DNA of 39,925 bases from Nanoarchaeota archaeon. GTDB taxonomy: Archaea; EX4484-52; LFW-46. Shown one piece after another: positions 9,145 to 16,584 of the stretch. Location of the stretch: assembly GCA_018897155.1 (NCBI GenBank), contig JAHILE010000028.1, positions 1-39,925 of the forward strand, in the 5' to 3' direction. Below the pieces are notes generated by a model. It made no database searches. It was not told the DNA's origin and saw only the letters and a program-made list of their open reading frames with translations. Made by a program: the position numbers and the translations under genes. Every line of letters starts with the position of its first letter. The stretch's first letter is position 1.

Positions 9145-9543
9145 ATGAACGGTATACGGCTCAATACGCTTCCTCCGACTTTGCGCGAGAATGCGCGATA
9201 CCTTGTATTCGAAATTATCTCAAAGAAAGATTTCGATATAGCCGAAGCAGTGGACGCCCTTTGGCAAAACAGCCTCATGCTCTTTGGCGAGACCGGCGCC
9301 TCAAAATTTTCGCTTTGGGTCCCTTTCAATCTTTACGACCGCGAGAAGAAGCGCGGGATTGTGAAATGCGCGCATACGTCAGTCGAGGAAGTACGGTCTG
9401 CGATTGCCGCAATCAAGCAAATCGGCAACGAGCCTGCAATTATGCATGTTCTTGGCGTGACCGGCACAATACTTTCTGCAAAAAAGAAGTTTTTCGGGAT
9501 TGTTGACCTTAAGGCTTTCCAGAAAGAGCAAATTCAGGCATAG
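9145..9543 (+). CDS. rnp2: ribonuclease P protein component 2 (Pop5 family)
   Basis: 132 residues, the normal size for archaeal Pop5/Rnp2, a protein subunit of RNase P that helps mature the 5' ends of tRNAs. The N-terminal signature LPPTLRENARYLVFEII is typical of the family, and the remainder fits its alpha-beta fold (VLGVTGTILSAKKKF). The start is the first ATG after a TATA-like stretch. The gene is followed 13 nt later by ksgA in the same direction, so the two RNA-processing genes probably form an operon. Confidence 0.88.
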   Translation: MNGIRLNTLPPTLRENARYLVFEIISKKDFDIAEAVDALWQNSLMLFGETGASKFSLWVPFNLYDREKKRGIVKCAHTSVEEVRSAIAAIKQIGNEPAIMHVLGVTGTILSAKKKFFGIVDLKAFQKEQIQA

Positions 9544-9556
9544 CCGGGGTGACTGC

Positions 9557-10513
9557 ATGGAAAACGAAGTCCGCAGAAAGAACATTTCATATTTTCTTGA
9601 AACTTATGGCATCCGCCTCAAAAAAAGCCTTGGCCAGAATTTTCTTGTCGATAAAAATATAATCCGAAAAGAAGCAGAGCTTGCCCAAATAAAGCCTGGT
9701 GAGACCATTCTTGAGATAGGTCCGGGAGTAGGATTTTTGACGCGCGAACTTCTCTTGCGCACGAAAAATCATCTCGCTAGCGCTCGAAGCTTTTTGAACC
9801 GAAGATTCAAAAGCCTAGAGCAACGAAGTTGCGAAAGGATTCCAGCCCGGAGCGAAAAGCGAACGGCTGGAAAAGTAATTGCAATCGAGTTTGACAAAAA
9901 TCTTGCGGATATACTGGAAAAAGAATTTCAAAAAGAGATTGCTGAAAAGAAGCTAGAAATCATTTATGCAGACGCGCTGGAAATAGATTTTCCAAAGTTC
10001 GACAAATGCGTCTCAAACATACCTTACGAAATCTCGTCAAAAATAATCCTGAAACTCGGCAAATGCAAAAAGCCCGCAGTCCTTATTATTCAGAAAGAAT
10101 TTGCAGAGAGGCTCATTGCATTGCCTGGAGCGCGCGAGTATTCAAAAATTTCAGTGATGTCGCAGTATTATTTCCGTACAGAGCTGCTGCACATTGTTTC
10201 GAAAAAATCTTTTTTCCCTTCACCAAATATCGATTCAGCAATCGTGCGGCTTGAACCGCAAAGCGAAGCGTTCATAAAGTCGCTTGGCATTGCCGATGAA
10301 TCACTCTTCTTAAAAATAATTCATGCGCTTTTTCAGCATAAGAACATGACTGTCAGGAATGCGCTGATACATTCGCGCGGGGAATTCGGACTTGACAAGG
10401 AAACTGCAAAAAAAATAGCGGAGAATATTTCGCTGAAAGGCACAAAAGTCCGGATGCTTGATCTGATAATGATTGCACAAATTGCAGGAGAAATGTATGT
10501 CCAAGATATTTAA
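9557..10513 (+). CDS. ksgA: 16S rRNA dimethyladenosine transferase, with in-frame insert
   Basis: A KsgA/Dim1 enzyme that dimethylates two adjacent adenosines near the 3' end of 16S rRNA, using S-adenosylmethionine. The motifs are GQNFLVD near the N-terminus, LEIGPGVGFLT (SAM motif I) and NIPYEISS (the catalytic NIPY motif). At 318 residues it is longer than the usual 260-280 because residues 71-105 (9767-9871) interrupt the conserved LTRELLLRTK / KVIAIEFD junction between SAM motif I and the next strand. Removing those 35 codons restores a standard alignment. The start is the ATG at 9557 with GGGGTGA 5 nt upstream. The insert is in frame and free of stops, so the protein may still be active; this is untested. 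Confidence 0.9.
   Translation: MENEVRRKNISYFLETYGIRLKKSLGQNFLVDKNIIRKEAELAQIKPGETILEIGPGVGFLTRELLLRTKNHLASARSFLNRRFKSLEQRSCERIPARSEKRTAGKVIAIEFDKNLADILEKEFQKEIAEKKLEIIYADALEIDFPKFDKCVSNIPYEISSKIILKLGKCKKPAVLIIQKEFAERLIALPGAREYSKISVMSQYYFRTELLHIVSKKSFFPSPNIDSAIVRLEPQSEAFIKSLGIADESLFLKIIHALFQHKNMTVRNALIHSRGEFGLDKETAKKIAENISLKGTKVRMLDLIMIAQIAGEMYVQDI
9767..9871 (+). repeat. hairpin-rich in-frame insertion in ksgA
   Basis: 105 nt separating two contiguous parts of the KsgA fold. It contains three inverted repeats in series: an imperfect arm pair at 9782-9798 and 9806-9821; a perfect hairpin GCAAC-GAA-GTTGC (9820-9832); and TTCCAGCC / GGCTGGAA (9840-9847 with 9865-9872). GAAAA occurs at both edges (9763-9767 and 9870-9874), a possible short target duplication. 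The organisation resembles palindromic elements that insert in frame into bacterial genes, such as the Rickettsia palindromic elements. No sequence kinship with those is claimed. Confidence 0.7.
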
Positions 10514-10546
10514 TATATTTTCAATAGATGGCATAGTGTAACATTA

Positions 10547-11944
10547 TCAACCGGCGGCGCTTAATGACTTTTGATGTTTTTTTCTTATTTTTTCTACAAT
10601 TGCTTTTGTTCTTCTGAGGTCTTTTTCAAATTCCTCTGAATAGTGCAGCGCCATTATCCTGGCATTTTCCCGGGAAATGCCGTTTTTACTGTCCATTAAA
10701 TTATTCTCTTTTGCGAAGTTCACGATTTTGTCAGAAATGGACTTTCTTTCTTCAATCATATTTTCTATCTGTTTCAATAATGGGGCGTATATTTTAGGAG
10801 TGTTTGATTTGGCAAACCTGAAAAATTGTTGCGTATATTTGTGCAGTTCATCATTGTCGAACCCTTCATAAGCGCTTGCTTTTTGTAATATTCCTCTCAC
10901 ATGAGTATGCGGTGGGATGTATAGTATTCCGTTGCGCAGACGAAAAGATTGTTTTATTCCAATATCTGAAGGCAGCACTTCGATGAACTCTCTTTGTATC
11001 TTCTTAAGGCTTGATTTTATCAAAACTGAAACACCCAGAATAATGCTCAAATAATTCATATCCATGCCTCTTGATTCAAGCGTTCCATGTTTGTTTATTT
11101 TTACAGGATTCCAGGAGCTGTCAAGTTCGTAAGCGCATAATTTTTTTATGTCTGCATTTACGCCTGCCTTTTCTACAGCATTCATCCAGTTTTGATGCCT
11201 GTTTTTTATCCGCTTCATTAAGTCAGTCCCTGTTTGCTCGTATGGCAAAAGCGCGCCAACCTGCTGAAAATTACTATACACTCCGGGATAGCCCAGTTTT
11301 TTCCCGCCGCGATATACAATCATTCTTGAATTTTTTGCAAGCATATTTCCTTCAAAAAAAGGGGATGATTGCGTAAGAAGGGTTATTATCGGATCTATCG
11401 CTATTGCAAAATTATAGCTGCTCAAAAGGCTTCTTTTAAGCTTGCTGTTAACCAGAATTTTCAGGCTTTTTGTCTTATGGTCAAAAACACCTTTTGGAAG
11501 TGCGTAATGATGGTGAAATCCGGTTACTTTTGTAGCATGGCAGAAATTTTTTGCGCCAAGTATTTTTTCTTGTATTATATAACGCCCATCAGGGTGTGGC
11601 GTAATCCTGGACTCAATTTTTCCGGGATATGTGGAAAACGGATATAGTTTGAGCTTATTCTTTTCCGCCACTTCAATTATTTTCTCCAGTGAGGTTATAA
11701 TCTCAATAGCTGGATTGTTGGCATCTTTATGCGGATAACAGCATAGTTCAATTACATTCAATCCGCATTCTTTGACAACTGCAACATTTGGATATTTTTT
11801 TTTGATTTCATTTATCAGATTCAGCGATTTATAAGAAATATTGCCTTCGTTATCAATGATGTGCAGTTCTATCTCTAACCCCGTCATTGATCGCTTTAAT
11901 GGTTTTTTATCATTCTGCTTTTCTGCCAAATTTATTAGGTGCAT
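10547..11944 (-). CDS. GCS2-like carboxylate-amine ligase
   Basis: 465 residues of the glutamate-cysteine ligase 2 / carboxylate-amine ligase superfamily, which couples ATP hydrolysis to amide-bond formation on a glutamate-like substrate. Supporting sequence: GLEIELHIID near residue 22 (the acidic metal-binding strand), GFHHHYALP around 142-150, and GTLESRGMDMNY around 285-296, matching the family's conserved acidic/arginine strand. The C-terminal third is helical. The actual substrates are unknown; gamma-glutamylcysteine synthesis is only one possibility. It is convergent with ksgA and shares a 62-bp divergent promoter region with an N-formylglutamate amidohydrolase-like gene, suggesting a joint amide-making and amide-breaking role (inference). 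Confidence 0.75.
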   Translation of the reverse strand: MHLINLAEKQNDKKPLKRSMTGLEIELHIIDNEGNISYKSLNLINEIKKKYPNVAVVKECGLNVIELCCYPHKDANNPAIEIITSLEKIIEVAEKNKLKLYPFSTYPGKIESRITPHPDGRYIIQEKILGAKNFCHATKVTGFHHHYALPKGVFDHKTKSLKILVNSKLKRSLLSSYNFAIAIDPIITLLTQSSPFFEGNMLAKNSRMIVYRGGKKLGYPGVYSNFQQVGALLPYEQTGTDLMKRIKNRHQNWMNAVEKAGVNADIKKLCAYELDSSWNPVKINKHGTLESRGMDMNYLSIILGVSVLIKSSLKKIQREFIEVLPSDIGIKQSFRLRNGILYIPPHTHVRGILQKASAYEGFDNDELHKYTQQFFRFAKSNTPKIYAPLLKQIENMIEERKSISDKIVNFAKENNLMDSKNGISRENARIMALHYSEEFEKDLRRTKAIVEKIRKKHQKSLSAAG

Positions 11945-12006
11945 CAGATGTCTCCATAACCTATGTGTGATGAGAAATATATAAGCCTTAATGAGAATAT
12001 CAGCCT
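11945..12006. promoter_or_regulatory. divergent promoter of the ligase/amidohydrolase pair
   Basis: GAAATATATAAGCC at about 11974-11987 lies 20-33 nt before the plus-strand ATG at 12007, fitting a leaderless start. Its complement (GGCTTATATATTTC) can serve as TATA box for the minus-strand gene starting at 11944. The nearly symmetrical AT core means the two genes may be co-regulated. Confidence 0.5.
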
Positions 12007-13155
12007 ATGGGAAAAACAGCAAGGCTATTTCATAAAATAAAACGCATATTTGAAAAACTGAGTTTATTGAGCCCTGTTTTAATCCGGCCCACTTCAGATT
12101 CTATAACTGTTTCTCTATCAAAACGCTTTTTGCTTTTTCAGCTTTTGAATCAGTTAAGCCAAAAAATAGATGAGGATCCGCGCCTAAACTTCATGGGTTT
12201 TCTTAAAACACATAAGATATTCAGCACAAGCCTTAACGGAACCGTCCGTGATTTTTACAGAGACCGGGATGCTTTATATTTTACATATTTTTTCACATAT
12301 AAGGAACTGCATCTTAGAGTTAAATCGGATATTGAAAGAGTTTATAAGATAAATGCGGATGTCAAAGTTACAATATTTAAGGATGGTCTGGTTCTTTATG
12401 ATAATTACAAAAATCGCCAATTTAACATACTCTTATTGACATGCCATTCCGGTTCATATCTGCCGGAAAACATTGAGCAGAAACTTTTCCTGACAAGAGA
12501 ACAGCGATACAAAGAGGAGGATATCGCTTCGGATGAAATCTATAGCGAGCTTGTCTTAAAGCAGGGTGGCATCTGGATAGATAATAAAATGTCACGGTAT
12601 TACTGCGATCTTAACAGGAGTATGTCAAAGAGCATATATAAGAACAGGCCCAAAAAAAATATTATGATTTGGAAACAAAATTTGACGGATGAAGAAAAAG
12701 AAAATATCCGCCAATATTATAGGGATTTTTATTTTCTTTTGAAGAAACTGCTTGACATATATAAATTCAATGTGATTTTTGACGGGCACACTATGCAAGA
12801 CATGAAAGGGAGGGCAAATATCAGCATGGGAACTCATTTCATTCCAAAATTTTATTTGCCGATTGTTGGCAGCATCAATAAAAAGATAATTTATTTGGGC
12901 TACAAGTCCGTAGGGATTAACGAGCCGTATGGTGGCGGGTTTATCCTTGAATGGATTTCAACCAAATATCCCAATCTCTTTATTTTTTCAATGGAAGTTA
13001 ACAAAAAGCTATATATGACTAAAAACCGGCTAAAAATCAAACAAAAAAATGTATCTGCTCTGGCAGAGGATATGGTGGATATTTTTGACATCATTGAAGA
13101 CAAAAAGTATCGCTTGCCGGAAAATAAATATTCTAAACTGAATGAAACTCTTTGA
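12007..13155 (+). CDS. N-formylglutamate amidohydrolase-like protein
   Basis: 382 residues. The C-terminal two thirds match the FGase family of zinc amidohydrolases (the peptidase M14-like fold): TCHSGSYLP (CHSG at 146-149) with the metal-binding His, SRYYCDLNR (196-204) and DGHTM (259-263) align with the family's HSG, (S/A)R...DLNR and D-H-H/S motifs. The glutamate usually found downstream may lie in GFILEW. The N-terminal about 135 residues are an extra region with no recognised family. It is divergent from the GCS2-like ligase. The substrate is unknown; a hydrolase acting on an N-acyl or gamma-glutamyl compound is plausible. Confidence 0.75.
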   Translation: MGKTARLFHKIKRIFEKLSLLSPVLIRPTSDSITVSLSKRFLLFQLLNQLSQKIDEDPRLNFMGFLKTHKIFSTSLNGTVRDFYRDRDALYFTYFFTYKELHLRVKSDIERVYKINADVKVTIFKDGLVLYDNYKNRQFNILLLTCHSGSYLPENIEQKLFLTREQRYKEEDIASDEIYSELVLKQGGIWIDNKMSRYYCDLNRSMSKSIYKNRPKKNIMIWKQNLTDEEKENIRQYYRDFYFLLKKLLDIYKFNVIFDGHTMQDMKGRANISMGTHFIPKFYLPIVGSINKKIIYLGYKSVGINEPYGGGFILEWISTKYPNLFIFSMEVNKKLYMTKNRLKIKQKNVSALAEDMVDIFDIIEDKKYRLPENKYSKLNETL

Positions 13156-13210
13156 ACCTGATTGCTGCGAAATTGTTTATTTGACTGCAGTACATCATTT
13201 GGCGTATTGC

Positions 13211-13780
13211 TCAGTTACGTTTATCAAATTTTTTATGTGCGATATAAATCAAAACCGCAAGCGCAATACCCAGACCAGCAAGCTTGAAATATTGGTCAAG
13301 ATGATATAAGTAAATCCAAGAGTTTGCTAAAGACCACAGGAACAAAAGCACGCCGCCGCCAATAAATCCTGAGCCTACGCCTTCAACATGCATTCTGCTT
13401 CCGGCAATGATTGACACGATTCCGATAATAATGAGTATTATAAACGTATTTTTGGCATGCGCGTATTGCGGACTTTTTTTCTGGAATTCTTCATCGCACT
13501 TTGCGCTTTCTTTTTGGCACTCTTTGAATTTCTCGCTTTGTGTAATATTAAACGAGCATTCTTGCGCCTCTTTTGGAAAAGGCATGGGTACAGTGCTTGA
13601 AGTATCATAATATTTGCTTTCGCATTCACGCACAGGAGCGTAGCAGTCGTATTTGAGATAGCATTTGTTTACTGAATAATCGTATTCTGGCATCGGGTAA
13701 ATAACATTCAGCGCGTATGCTGCAAACGCCGCAAAGACAACGGCGATTCCGATTGAAAGAAATGTTTTTGAAAGGCTCAT
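13211..13780 (-). CDS. four-helix membrane protein with cysteine-rich outer loop
   Basis: About 189 residues starting at the ATG at 13778-13780; a GTG three codons earlier is the alternative. One N-terminal membrane helix is followed by an approximately 80-residue hydrophilic loop with six cysteines (YDC, REC, QEC, KEC and others), then three helices near the C-terminus and a basic end. The cysteine spacing suggests disulfides in an extracellular loop. I do not recognise a family. It is divergent from the next gene across an AT-rich region that could hold TATA elements in both directions. Confidence 0.75.
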   Translation of the reverse strand: MSLSKTFLSIGIAVVFAAFAAYALNVIYPMPEYDYSVNKCYLKYDCYAPVRECESKYYDTSSTVPMPFPKEAQECSFNITQSEKFKECQKESAKCDEEFQKKSPQYAHAKNTFIILIIIGIVSIIAGSRMHVEGVGSGFIGGGVLLFLWSLANSWIYLYHLDQYFKLAGLGIALAVLIYIAHKKFDKRN

Positions 13781-13832
13781 AAAATACACTGAACTTAAGA
13801 GTATTTATATTTTCAAGGAGCATTTTACTCAT

Positions 13833-14519
13833 ATGAAGAAAATCACGCAAATAAGTTGTGTTTTGCAATGCGCAACAGTAAACGACTTATATGACCTATC
13901 CTTGAAATCGGCTCAATCTAAGGAGAAAAAGGTATTCATATATGAAAAGAGTGACCTTTCAAAAATTATCGGAAGTGAAAAGGCAGAAGAATTAAGAAAA
14001 TTATTCCTCAAAAATGAAATAAAAATCAAACAAATAACAAATGTACCGATAATCCCTTCCTTTTCAAGAAATGTTGAATTTGTAAATAACTGTATGTTTT
14101 TTAGAGATCTGCCTAAAGAAACGTTTAATATCGATAACGAGATACTTATTTTTGATGATATTGTCGCAGTCTATAATATTGAGCCAAAGTTAAAATTAAC
14201 AATTATCAAAGACAAGAGTTTCGCTGAAAATCAAAAGCAACTTTTCACGAATCTTTGGGAACAAGGGCAAACTCCGAAATTGGGCTTTGAATATAAGCCA
14301 AACCACAGTTTTTACAATTCCATTAATTTCGCCATACAAAAAAAACACATAATTGTTTATCCGGACAAGGATGCTTTAGGCATGGCAAGCGGAAATACTT
14401 TATTAGTTCTTGATTATGAAGAAAAATTAAGGAGGCAATCCGAGGACTTAAAGTCGTATTTTAACGGTCCGTCTCCTCACTTGCCTTTAGAACTTCTCAA
14501 TGGAATGGATTTTTTATAG
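13833..14519 (+). CDS. unrecognised protein, possibly a regulator effector domain
   Basis: 228 residues, soluble, without signal peptide or membrane helix. The middle resembles the PLD-like/TrmB-type sensor half of archaeal transcription regulators: a region of the form KKVFIYEKSDL is followed by NEILIFDDIVAVYNI and SFAENQKQLFTNLWEQG, which is the typical ending of those domains. However, no helix-turn-helix is present at the N-terminus. The C-terminal about 80 residues are unplaced. The gene uses a TATA element ATTTATATTTT (about 13803-13813) and is convergent with the KaiC-like gene. The functional assignment is weak; that the gene is real is likely from length and coding style. Confidence 0.65.
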   Translation: MKKITQISCVLQCATVNDLYDLSLKSAQSKEKKVFIYEKSDLSKIIGSEKAEELRKLFLKNEIKIKQITNVPIIPSFSRNVEFVNNCMFFRDLPKETFNIDNEILIFDDIVAVYNIEPKLKLTIIKDKSFAENQKQLFTNLWEQGQTPKLGFEYKPNHSFYNSINFAIQKKHIIVYPDKDALGMASGNTLLVLDYEEKLRRQSEDLKSYFNGPSPHLPLELLNGMDFL

Positions 14520-14603
14520 CTAAGCAAAAATTAAATAAATTGATTTGAAATATAATTTATGTGGGCTCTCTTTTTAAAACAACGCGCATCAATAGATTAA
14601 GAA

Positions 14604-15302
14604 TTACATTATCACAATGCCTTTTTTTGTCACATCAAATTCAGCCCATGATCTGGACACCGCGGTGCCGCGCATTTTTGCCACGCGAAGCAGGCGCTTG
14701 TCCATCTCAAATTTCATTTCGATAAGCCCTTCTGCCATGTAATTCAATATTGCAACTGTCTTTTCGTCATGTATGCCTTCTTCTATTGTAAAAAGCAGGG
14801 TTGATTTCTGCGAGATGGCTGATGCTATAAAATCCTTTAAGAATTTCAATGAGAGCTCAGGGTCTGAATAAAGGAGAAGCGTTGACAGCGAGTCTACAAC
14901 AATTCTTTTTCGTTCTTTTCCGACATCGTTTAACATATCCTCAAAAATCATAGAGAGTTGATTCAAGTCTGAAAGGCCTGTCAGAGCGTATCGTGATGAT
15001 GATTGTACCCCGATTCTATAAGAAAAGCAGTCAAGGAAAATTATCTTGTTTTTTGTCTCCCAGCCGAAACGCGACATTGACGTTTCTATTGTTTCCGGCC
15101 TGACATCAAATGTAAGAAATATGCATCTTTCGTTTTTCTTTAATCCTTCATGCATGAATTGCTGGCAGAAAATGCTTTTGCCGACTCCCGGCGTTCCATA
15201 AAGCAGCACCGAAGTGCTTTCAGGAAATCCGCCTTCAAGCATGCCGTCTAGTTTTGGAATTCCCGTAGAAGTATTATTTGGTTTGATAGCCATAATGATC
15301 AT
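14604..15302 (-). CDS. KaiC-like RecA-superfamily ATPase
   Basis: 232 residues, a single KaiC-type ATPase domain: a TGIPKLDGMLEGGFPE entry, Walker A GTPGVGKS (36-43), a FLTFDVRPETI segment and Walker B RIVVDS (133-138). In archaea these single-domain proteins are proposed signal-transduction hubs (Makarova, Galperin and Koonin 2017). The V4R gene lies 21 nt upstream on the same strand, so the two are probably co-transcribed. It is one of two KaiC-like genes in this cluster; the other starts at 16585. An alternative start is the ATG three codons in. Confidence 0.88.
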   Translation of the reverse strand: MIIMAIKPNNTSTGIPKLDGMLEGGFPESTSVLLYGTPGVGKSIFCQQFMHEGLKKNERCIFLTFDVRPETIETSMSRFGWETKNKIIFLDCFSYRIGVQSSSRYALTGLSDLNQLSMIFEDMLNDVGKERKRIVVDSLSTLLLYSDPELSLKFLKDFIASAISQKSTLLFTIEEGIHDEKTVAILNYMAEGLIEMKFEMDKRLLRVAKMRGTAVSRSWAEFDVTKKGIVIM

Positions 15303-15323
15303 CAGCTACTAGTTCTGCAGATA

Positions 15324-15806
15324 TTATTCATCTATTCGCGCGATGAATTCGTCGCAATCGTCTCCAAGGCCTCCGCAAAGCGTTTCTGTGACTGTTATGC
15401 GCTTTCCGATCTTTGCTTCAAGAATTCCTGCAATAAGGCCTGCTTCAAAGAAACAAACTTGTTTTCCTACCGGTGGCATTTCCCAACAGGTGGAGCAGTG
15501 TTCAAGCCTGTAAACATATCTTCCGTTTTGCGTTCCGATAACTTTTAGCTTTCCAAATCCTAGGTCGCCGAAAAATTTCACAAGAAATATATTTGCATCG
15601 GGAATCTTTCCCTTTATTCTTTCCGCAAGCGTGTGCTTAGCGAATTTTTTTCCCGCCATATAAAGCGCGGAAAAATAGCCGACACTAAGCCATTCCAACG
15701 AATAGATTATCGCCCTTTTTGACATGATGCTTTCTTTCCCGCGTTTTTTCCCGGAAAAGTAATCATCAAGTTCTGATTTTATTGCAGTTTCCCAGCGTTC
15801 TATCAT
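15324..15806 (-). CDS. V4R (4-vinyl reductase) domain sensor protein
   Basis: About 160 residues. The C-terminal half is a V4R domain: CFFEAGLIAGILEAKIGK followed by VTETLCGGLGDDC matches the family's conserved C-x-F-x-x-G-x-I-A-G and E-T-x-C-x-x-x-G-x-x-x-C pattern. V4R domains bind small ligands, possibly hydrocarbons. Additional cysteines (HCSTC) suggest metal binding. I chose the ATG at 15806; a TTG at 15815 gives three more residues. The gene is paired with a KaiC-like ATPase downstream. Its presumed promoter lies beyond a 90-bp inserted block that also duplicates the start-codon region. Confidence 0.8.
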   Translation of the reverse strand: MIERWETAIKSELDDYFSGKKRGKESIMSKRAIIYSLEWLSVGYFSALYMAGKKFAKHTLAERIKGKIPDANIFLVKFFGDLGFGKLKVIGTQNGRYVYRLEHCSTCWEMPPVGKQVCFFEAGLIAGILEAKIGKRITVTETLCGGLGDDCDEFIARIDE

Positions 15807-15901
15807 TTCTCTCAACTCCGTTAATGACTGGTGCGTTCGGCGAAGCCGAATGCGCCTCAGTGCTCAAGGTTATGAGGAACCTTGGCGTTCTATCATTTCT
15901 C
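15795..15901. repeat. hairpin element bounded by 17-bp direct repeats
   Basis: GCGTTCTATCATTTCTC occurs at 15795-15811 and again at 15885-15901, exactly 90 bp apart. Between them are two hairpins: a 12-bp stem GGTGCGTTCGGC / GCCGAATGCGCC with a GAA loop (15830-15856, two G-T pairs) and CAAGGTT / AACCTTG (15865-15884, 6-nt loop). The repeat contains the start codon of the V4R gene on the minus strand, so the start exists twice; the outer copy opens an eight-codon frame ending at TAA. This looks like an insertion that duplicated its target. Confidence 0.75.
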
Positions 15902-15910
15902 ACCCACTTC

Positions 15911-15920
15911 ATTATAAAGA
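15911..15920 (-). promoter_or_regulatory. TATA box of the V4R/KaiC unit
   Basis: TCTTTATAAT on the minus strand lies about 15-24 nt before the outer, duplicated ATG (15894-15896) and over 100 nt before the ATG now used at 15806. Before the hairpin block was inserted, the gene would have had a nearly leaderless start at this distance. Now the transcript should carry a leader of roughly 80-90 nt with two strong stems. Confidence 0.55.
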
Positions 15921-15945
15921 CGATGCCTCGACAATATGATATGGA

Positions 15946-16224
15946 TTACACATGTTCTGTTTTATAAAGCATGTAGAAGCCATACACCAGCAAAATCGAG
16001 CCGGATATTGAGTATATCAGGTATACGTTGAAGAATTCGCTTATGATTAAGTGGAGAGGGCGCGCAATTTCAGATGCTGCGAAAAAAACAATTCCCTGAT
16101 AGATGTATTTCCAGTAATTTACTTCCACTACAAAATTCTTGGAATACTTGTAGATGAACCATGACAGAGAAACCAGAAGTGCAGCAGTTATCCAGCTTGA
16201 CACGAGTAATGTGCTTTCAAACAT
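15946..16224 (-). CDS. small three-helix membrane protein (sensor-module component)
   Basis: 92 residues with three predicted membrane helices (about 7-24, 39-56, 66-85) and a short C-terminal tail. It resembles the adjacent 100-residue protein in helix layout: both carry a YWKYIY/FWKLFF stretch before helix 2 and end helix 3 with YGFYMLYK or YGIYKIEE. Proteins of this kind accompany KaiC-like ATPases in archaeal signalling loci. It overlaps the upstream gene by 8 nt. No named family is recognised. Confidence 0.7.
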   Translation of the reverse strand: MFESTLLVSSWITAALLVSLSWFIYKYSKNFVVEVNYWKYIYQGIVFFAASEIARPLHLIISEFFNVYLIYSISGSILLVYGFYMLYKTEHV

Positions 16225-16519
16225 TTCTTGTCTCCTCCTCTATTTTATATATTCCGTATGTTGCAAGCAGTACACCTAATGGCTGCATGATGCTGTAAAA
16301 AAACACGTAATTCTGGAATGGGAACCATTCAATTACAAAAGGCAAAAACATCAGCGTATTTACCCCCATATAGAAAGACAATCCCAGAAAAAACAGCTTC
16401 CAGAATGATGGTATGGGACGATTTTCGAAGAACTCTGTCAGATACTTGTTAAAAAAATATATTGCGCCTGCAAGCAAAAGGATGAATGCGGATTCAAAAA
16501 TGTATTTATAGAGATACAT
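16217..16519 (-). CDS. small three-helix membrane protein, paralogue of the next gene
   Basis: 100 residues with three hydrophobic helices (about 8-26, 40-61, 71-92). The shared layout with the 92-residue neighbour suggests an old tandem duplication and possibly a heterodimeric membrane unit of about six helices. It is the first gene of a two-gene minus-strand operon, divergent from the second KaiC-like gene, so membrane component and ATPase could be co-regulated. The function is inferred only from neighbourhood. Confidence 0.7.
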   Translation of the reverse strand: MYLYKYIFESAFILLLAGAIYFFNKYLTEFFENRPIPSFWKLFFLGLSFYMGVNTLMFLPFVIEWFPFQNYVFFYSIMQPLGVLLATYGIYKIEEETRNV

Positions 16520-16584
16520 ACTAATATATTATAGCGCATAAGATATTTATATATGAGTGCTATCAAAGAGAGAGTGGTGGGTTT
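16520..16584. promoter_or_regulatory. divergent promoter between membrane pair and KaiC-like gene
   Basis: GATATTTATATATG (16542-16555) is a plus-strand TATA-type element about 30 nt upstream of the GTG at 16585. ACTAATATATTATAG (16519-16533) can serve the minus-strand gene. TATGAGTGCTATCA (16552-16565), directly after the plus-strand TATA, recurs exactly at 20859-20872. Confidence 0.5.

Noticed and set aside
9767-9871. ksgA insert as a classical archaeal BHB intron
   Set aside because: I found no convincing bulge-helix-bulge pairing of the two junctions, and the insert keeps the frame open, so an inserted element is favoured; only cDNA would settle it.
9767-9871. ksgA insert as an intein
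   Set aside because: 35 residues is far too short and no intein splice-site residues are present.
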